Below are positions 60,514-64,000 of a stretch of DNA of 64,000 bases, piece after piece. The position numbers were made by a program, and so were the translations under genes. Each line of letters starts with the position of its first letter. The stretch's first letter is position 1. The notes under the pieces are model-generated. The model did not search any database and had not been told where the DNA came from. It saw nothing but the letters and a program-made list of their open reading frames with translations. Origin of the DNA: Rugamonas fusca (GTDB lineage Bacteria; Pseudomonadota; Gammaproteobacteria; Burkholderiales; Burkholderiaceae_D); assembly GCF_014042365.1 (NCBI RefSeq), contig NZ_JACEZS010000020.1, positions 47,421-111,420 on the forward strand. The letters are read 5' to 3'.

Positions 60514-60578
60514 TGTGGTTTTCCACAGTTGCATGGCCCGATATGACTGTTGAGAATCGGATACAAGCACAATCATAG
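60514..60578 (+). promoter_or_regulatory. dctPQM promoter region with possible DctR site
   Basis: TGTGG-TTTT-CCACA (60514-60527) is a perfect 14-base palindrome. Downstream is TTGAGA (60550-60555) with a weak -10, TCATAG (60573-60578), 17 bases apart. The palindrome would lie around -60, where an activator such as DctR could bind. The -10 is poor, as for activator-dependent promoters. Confidence 0.45.
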
Positions 60579-60612
60579 TGTATTTTGGACCAACCACTTC
60601 CCTGGAGACAGC

Positions 60613-61599
60613 ATGCGATTGAAAGCTACCCTGGCCGCCTTGTGCGCCGCCCTGAGCGTGAACGCCTACGCCCAAGCCCCCATCATCATCAAGTTCAGCC
60701 ACGTGGTGGCCACCGACACGCCCAAGGGCCAGGCGGCCGAGCGCTTCAAGCAGCTGGCGGAGAAGGCCACCAATGGCCGCGTCAAGGTCGAGGTCTATCC
60801 GAACAGCCAGCTGTACAAGGACAAGGAGGAGCTGGAAGCGTTGCAGCTGGGCGCCGTGCAGATGCTGGCGCCGTCGCTGGCCAAGTTCGGCCCGCTGGGC
60901 GTGAAGGAATTCGAAGCGTTCGACCTGCCTTACATCTTCCCCAGCAAGACGGCCCTGTACAACGTGACCGAGGGCGAGATCGGCAAGGGCATGCTGAAGA
61001 AGCTCGAACCGAAGGGCATCACGGGGCTGGCGTTCTGGGACAACGGATTCAAGGTCATGTCGGCCAACAAGCCGCTGCACGTGCCGGCCGACTTCAAGGG
61101 CCTGAAGATGCGCATCCAGTCGTCCAAGGTGCTCGACGCGCAGATGCGGGCGCTGGGCGCCAACCCGCAGGTGCTGGCCTTCTCCGAGGTGTACCAGGCC
61201 TTGCAGACGGGGGTGGTGGACGGCACCGAGAATCCGCCATCGAATATGTACACCCAGAAGATGCATGAGGTGCAGAAGTACGTGACCGTGTCCAACCACG
61301 GCTACCTGGGCTACGCCGTGATCGTCAACAAGAAGTTCTGGGACGGCCTGCCGGCCGACATCCGCGCCGCGCTGGAGAAGGCGATGCGCGAGGCCACCAC
61401 GTTCGAGAAGGCCATCGCCCAGCGAGACAACGACATGGCGCTGGACGCCATCAAGAAGACCGGCAAGACCACCATCTACACGCTCAGCGTGCAGGAGCAG
61501 GCCGAGTGGCGCCGCGTGCTGCTGCCTGTGCAGCGCGAGATGGAAGGACGCATCGGCAAGGACCTGATCTCGGCCATCAACAAGGAAGCGGCCAAGTAA
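60613..61599 (+). CDS. dctP: TRAP transporter substrate-binding protein
   Basis: Periplasmic receptor of the DctPQM system for C4-dicarboxylates or similar acids. The 328-residue protein has a signal peptide (about 1-21, ending NAYAQ) and the DctP domain: IIIKFSHVVATDTPKGQAAE, QLYKDKEELEALQLGAVQML, LPYIFPSK, with the carboxylate-binding Arg in FKGLKMRIQSSKVLD and QTGVVDGTENPPSN. GGAGA precedes the ATG at 60613. Transported by DctQM; regulated by the divergent DctSR. Confidence 0.94.
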   Translation: MRLKATLAALCAALSVNAYAQAPIIIKFSHVVATDTPKGQAAERFKQLAEKATNGRVKVEVYPNSQLYKDKEELEALQLGAVQMLAPSLAKFGPLGVKEFEAFDLPYIFPSKTALYNVTEGEIGKGMLKKLEPKGITGLAFWDNGFKVMSANKPLHVPADFKGLKMRIQSSKVLDAQMRALGANPQVLAFSEVYQALQTGVVDGTENPPSNMYTQKMHEVQKYVTVSNHGYLGYAVIVNKKFWDGLPADIRAALEKAMREATTFEKAIAQRDNDMALDAIKKTGKTTIYTLSVQEQAEWRRVLLPVQREMEGRIGKDLISAINKEAAK

Positions 61600-61709
61600 G
61601 GACTGGCCACTAGCCACGCCATCGCCGGGCCCCATCGGACAATCGCCGGGGTCCGGGTTCGCGGGGCGGCCAGCTGCCGTCCCGCCACTTCCTCGTTTGA
61701 AAGACCGCC

Positions 61710-62276
61710 ATGAAATATCTCGACAAGCTCGAAGAATGGCTGATCGCGTCGCTGATGGCCGCCGCGACCGTCATCATCTTCCTGGCCGTGATCCACCGCT
61801 ATTTGTCCGGCCTGCCCATCCCCTGGCTGCAGGACACGCTGATCCAGATTAACACCAGCTGGGCCCAGGAACTGTGCATCTACATGTTCGTGTGGATGGC
61901 CAAGTTCGGCGCCGCCTATGGCGTGCGCACCGGCATCCACGTGGGGGTGGACGTGGCCATCAACCGCATGAACGCGGCCTGGTACCGGCGCTTCGTGGTC
62001 ATCGGCCTGCTGGCCGGCGCCCTGTTTACGGGCGTGATCTGCGCGCTGGGCGCCAACTACGTGTACAAGATATCGCAAACCACCCAGACCTCGCCGGACA
62101 TGGAACTGCCCATGTGGATCGTCTACCTGGGCGTGCCGCTGGCGTCGGGCCTGATGTGCTTCCGCTTCCTGCAGGTGGCGTACCAGTTCCTGCGCACGGG
62201 CCAGTTGCCCAAGCATGACGTGGCCCACGTGGAAGGCCTGGACGACCTGGCCGCGCCGCAAGGAGGCCAGGTATGA
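61710..62276 (+). CDS. dctQ: TRAP transporter small membrane subunit
   Basis: A 188-residue four-helix membrane protein. LEEWLIASLMAAATVIIFLA, SWAQELCIYMFVWMAKFGAA and VRTGIHVGVDVAIN are typical of the DctQ family. It starts 110 bases after dctP; the gap contains a GC-rich hairpin-prone stretch that may attenuate transcription so that the binding protein is made in excess. It overlaps dctM by four bases. Confidence 0.94.
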   Translation: MKYLDKLEEWLIASLMAAATVIIFLAVIHRYLSGLPIPWLQDTLIQINTSWAQELCIYMFVWMAKFGAAYGVRTGIHVGVDVAINRMNAAWYRRFVVIGLLAGALFTGVICALGANYVYKISQTTQTSPDMELPMWIVYLGVPLASGLMCFRFLQVAYQFLRTGQLPKHDVAHVEGLDDLAAPQGGQV

Positions 62277-63550
62277 ACGCCGCCATCATCTTCGTGCTGC
62301 TGATCGTGCTGATGTTGACCGGCATGCCGATCTCCATCTCGCTCGGCCTGACGGTGCTGACCTTCCTGTTCACCATGACCAGCGTGCCACCCGAGATCGT
62401 GGCCCAGAAGCTGTTCTCGGGCATCGACAACTTCGAAGTCATGTCGATCCCGTTCTTCATCCTGGCCGGTAACTTCCTCACCCACGGCGGGGTGGCGCGG
62501 CGCATGATCAATTTCGCCAGCTCCATGGTGGGCCACTTCCACGGCGGCCTGGCGCTGGCCGGCGTGATGGCGTGCGCGCTGTTCGCCGCCGTGTCCGGTT
62601 CCAGCCCGGCCACGGTGGTGGCGATCGGCTCCATCATCCTGCCGGCCATGGTCAAGCAGGGTTATCCGAAAAAGTTCGGCGCCGGCGTCATCACCACCTC
62701 GGGCGCGCTGGGCATCCTGATTCCGCCGTCGATCGTGATGGTGATGTATTCGGTCACCACCAACACCTCGGTCGGCAAGCTGTTTACGGCCGGCGTGGTG
62801 CCCGGCCTGCTGCTGGCCACGCTGCTGGGCCTGACGACGTGGTTCCTGGCGCGCAAGCACAACTATCCACGCCTGCCGCGCGCCACATGGGGGCAACGGT
62901 TTGCGGCCTTCCGCAAGAGCGCCTGGGGGCTGCTGCTGATCGTGATCGTGATGGGCGGCATCTACAGCGGCAAGTTCACGCCCACGGAAGCGGCCGCCGT
63001 GGCCGCCGTGTACGCGTTCTTCATCGCCGTGTTCGTCTACAAGGATCTCAAGCTGGCGCAGGTGGGCAAGGTGCTGCTGGACTCGGCTTCGATGTCGGCC
63101 ATGCTGCTCTACATCATCACCAACGCCGTGCTGTTCTCCTTCCTCATGACGAGCGAGAACATCCCGCAGGCGATGGCCGAGTGGATCACGGGGCAGGGCC
63201 TGGGCATGGTCAGCTTCCTGCTGGTGGTCAACGTGCTGCTGCTATTGGCCGGCAACATCATGGAACCGTCGTCCATCGTGCTGATCATGGCGCCCATCCT
63301 GTTCCCGGTGGCCATGAAGCTGGGCATCGATCCCGTGCACTTCGGTATCCTGATCGTCGTCAACATGGAAGTGGGCATGTGCCATCCGCCCGTGGGCCTG
63401 AACCTGTATGTGGCGTCCGGCATCACCAAGATGGGCATTTCCGAGCTGACGGTGGCGGTGCTGCCGTGGCTGCTTACCATGCTCGGTTTCCTGGCGCTCA
63501 TCACCTACGTGCCGCAGATTACGTTGTGGCTGCCTGATTTGATTTATTAA
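62273..63550 (+). CDS. dctM: TRAP transporter large membrane subunit
   Basis: A 425-residue protein with about 12 hydrophobic segments that couples Na+ to uptake. Family blocks: GIDNFEVMSIPFFILAGNFL, AAVSGSSPATVVAIGSIILP, GALGILIPPSIVMVMYSV and LGIDPVHFGILIVVNMEVGM followed by CHPPVGLNL. It ends the operon with TAA-TAA and an AT-rich tail. Confidence 0.95.
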   Translation: MNAAIIFVLLIVLMLTGMPISISLGLTVLTFLFTMTSVPPEIVAQKLFSGIDNFEVMSIPFFILAGNFLTHGGVARRMINFASSMVGHFHGGLALAGVMACALFAAVSGSSPATVVAIGSIILPAMVKQGYPKKFGAGVITTSGALGILIPPSIVMVMYSVTTNTSVGKLFTAGVVPGLLLATLLGLTTWFLARKHNYPRLPRATWGQRFAAFRKSAWGLLLIVIVMGGIYSGKFTPTEAAAVAAVYAFFIAVFVYKDLKLAQVGKVLLDSASMSAMLLYIITNAVLFSFLMTSENIPQAMAEWITGQGLGMVSFLLVVNVLLLLAGNIMEPSSIVLIMAPILFPVAMKLGIDPVHFGILIVVNMEVGMCHPPVGLNLYVASGITKMGISELTVAVLPWLLTMLGFLALITYVPQITLWLPDLIY

Positions 63551-63850
63551 TAAAATATTAGGACCTCATGTCTTTTTCTTGCGACAAAAAAAATGGGAAA
63601 AAGCCATTCAGATACGTTATGATGGCGTCGCTGTCGGACATATAACTGATAACGAAATGCGTCCGGGTAGCAAAGAACATGCAAGACGCGCAAGATTAGT
63701 TGTGGGGAGTGGGTATAACAACGGCGAACCAGAGCCGGACATATTTTGAGGAGACACACGTTTTACAGAATGCTGTTGGTATCACTGCTGCAAGCCGCCA
63801 CAAGCGCGCTACGGCGGGAACCAAACGGCCGGGAACGTGAAGCAGGATTC
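63551..63850. other. Non-coding region after dctM with an orphan ribosome-binding site
   Basis: No supported gene. The first 60 bases are AT-rich. TATAACTGATAA (about 63642) may be part of a promoter. GAGGAGACACACG (about 63747-63760) is a strong ribosome-binding site of the kind that precedes real genes in this window, but only short frames follow and they run through the terminator at 63851. A gene body may have been deleted here. Confidence 0.45.
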
Positions 63851-63878
63851 AAGCGCACCTTCGGGTGCGCTTTTTTTT
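63851..63878 (+). terminator. Rho-independent terminator
   Basis: AAGCGCACC-TTCG-GGTGCGCTT closed by a stable UUCG loop and eight T. It is one base away from the 5' end of the group II intron, the usual target position of class C introns. Confidence 0.92.
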
Positions 63879-63879
63879 G

Positions 63880-64000
63880 GTGCGCCCAGCATGGGCGCAC
63901 TCCTGTGGGTGCAAGTCCCGCCGCGAGCTGACCACAGTGAGCGAAGTGAAGCGCAACTGCGGAAGGGTAACTGACTGTGGGAAGGAAGCGTGGAGCATAA
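63880..64000 (+). mobile_element. Group II intron, 5' part (continues beyond the window)
   Basis: The 121 bases start with GTGCGCCCAGCATGGGCG, the conserved 5' end of bacterial group II introns, followed by the domain I landmarks GGTGCAAGTCCC, GTGAGCGAAGTGAAGCGC and GAAGGGTAACTGA. The maturase gene would lie to the right, outside the window. Insertion directly after a terminator stem suggests the class C (bacterial C) type. Confidence 0.85.

Noticed and set aside
63746..63931. A 61-codon frame over the last terminator and intron start
   Set aside because: It reads through a UUCG-capped terminator and into the intron RNA structure, so it is not a gene.

Overview
The window is high-GC DNA with a betaproteobacterial gene order, most consistent with an Oxalobacteraceae relative (Massilia / Duganella / Janthinobacterium type). 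This is inferred from protein character and synteny (waaC-waaA, gmhB-glyS-glyQ, phoH-ybeY-corC-lnt, miaA-mutL, tsaE-amiC) and from a PEP-CTERM protein. No species call is possible from sequence alone.

Layout. 1-12.1 kb is core: the tail of a phosphohexomutase, then LPS inner-core genes (waaC, waaA) converging on a long leftward run: YgjP-like hydrolase, plsC, gmhB, glyS, glyQ, lnt, corC, ybeY, phoH. 12.1-18.1 kb holds regulators and small exported or hypothetical proteins (HTH protein, HDOD pair, orphan histidine kinase, PEP-CTERM protein, thioredoxin-like protein). 18.1-23.6 kb is a hydroxyproline catabolic operon (epimerase, three-subunit D-hydroxyproline dehydrogenase, DapA-family deaminase) divergent from a PAS-AraC regulator. 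23.8-29.4 kb is L-lactate use: LldR/LutR-type repressor, lutACB, lactate permease, with a recognisable operator over the promoter. 29.4-36 kb carries an arylsulfatase with a Ser-type active site, two AraC regulators, an SDR and a solute-binding protein. 36-40.3 kb is a 3-hydroxybutyrate module: sigma-54 activator, paired palindromic upstream sites, a textbook -24/-12 promoter, GntP permease and BdhA. Then come a toxin-antitoxin pair, a carboxymuconolactone decarboxylase-like protein, a TPR protein, two identical tRNA-Met genes, miaA, mutL, a cyclophilin, a DedA protein, an alpha-carbonic anhydrase, a YeaD mutarotase, amiC, tsaE and queG.

52.3-57.85 kb is an accessory segment, AT-richer in parts. 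It begins exactly at the end of queG and contains a second, diverged copy of the queG 3' end (55030-55370). Left of that copy are orphan genes and a diguanylate cyclase. Right of it is a series of same-strand units bounded by GTTRRRY motifs that look like integron gene cassettes: an unknown protein, a HigBA-type toxin-antitoxin pair with its own promoter, and a DUF4844 protein whose natural start seems displaced by a T7 tract. 57.87-63.55 kb is a DctSR two-component system divergent from a DctPQM TRAP dicarboxylate transporter. The window ends in the 5' part of a group II intron inserted one base after a rho-independent terminator.

Most of the window serves carbon-source scavenging (lactate, hydroxyproline, 3-hydroxybutyrate, C4-dicarboxylates), each set paired with its own regulator. 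The most unusual parts are the queG duplication with its cassette-like neighbour, a dispersed palindromic repeat that abuts stop codons at two loci, and the sigma-54 control region. No rRNA, CRISPR array, complete insertion sequence or prophage was seen.
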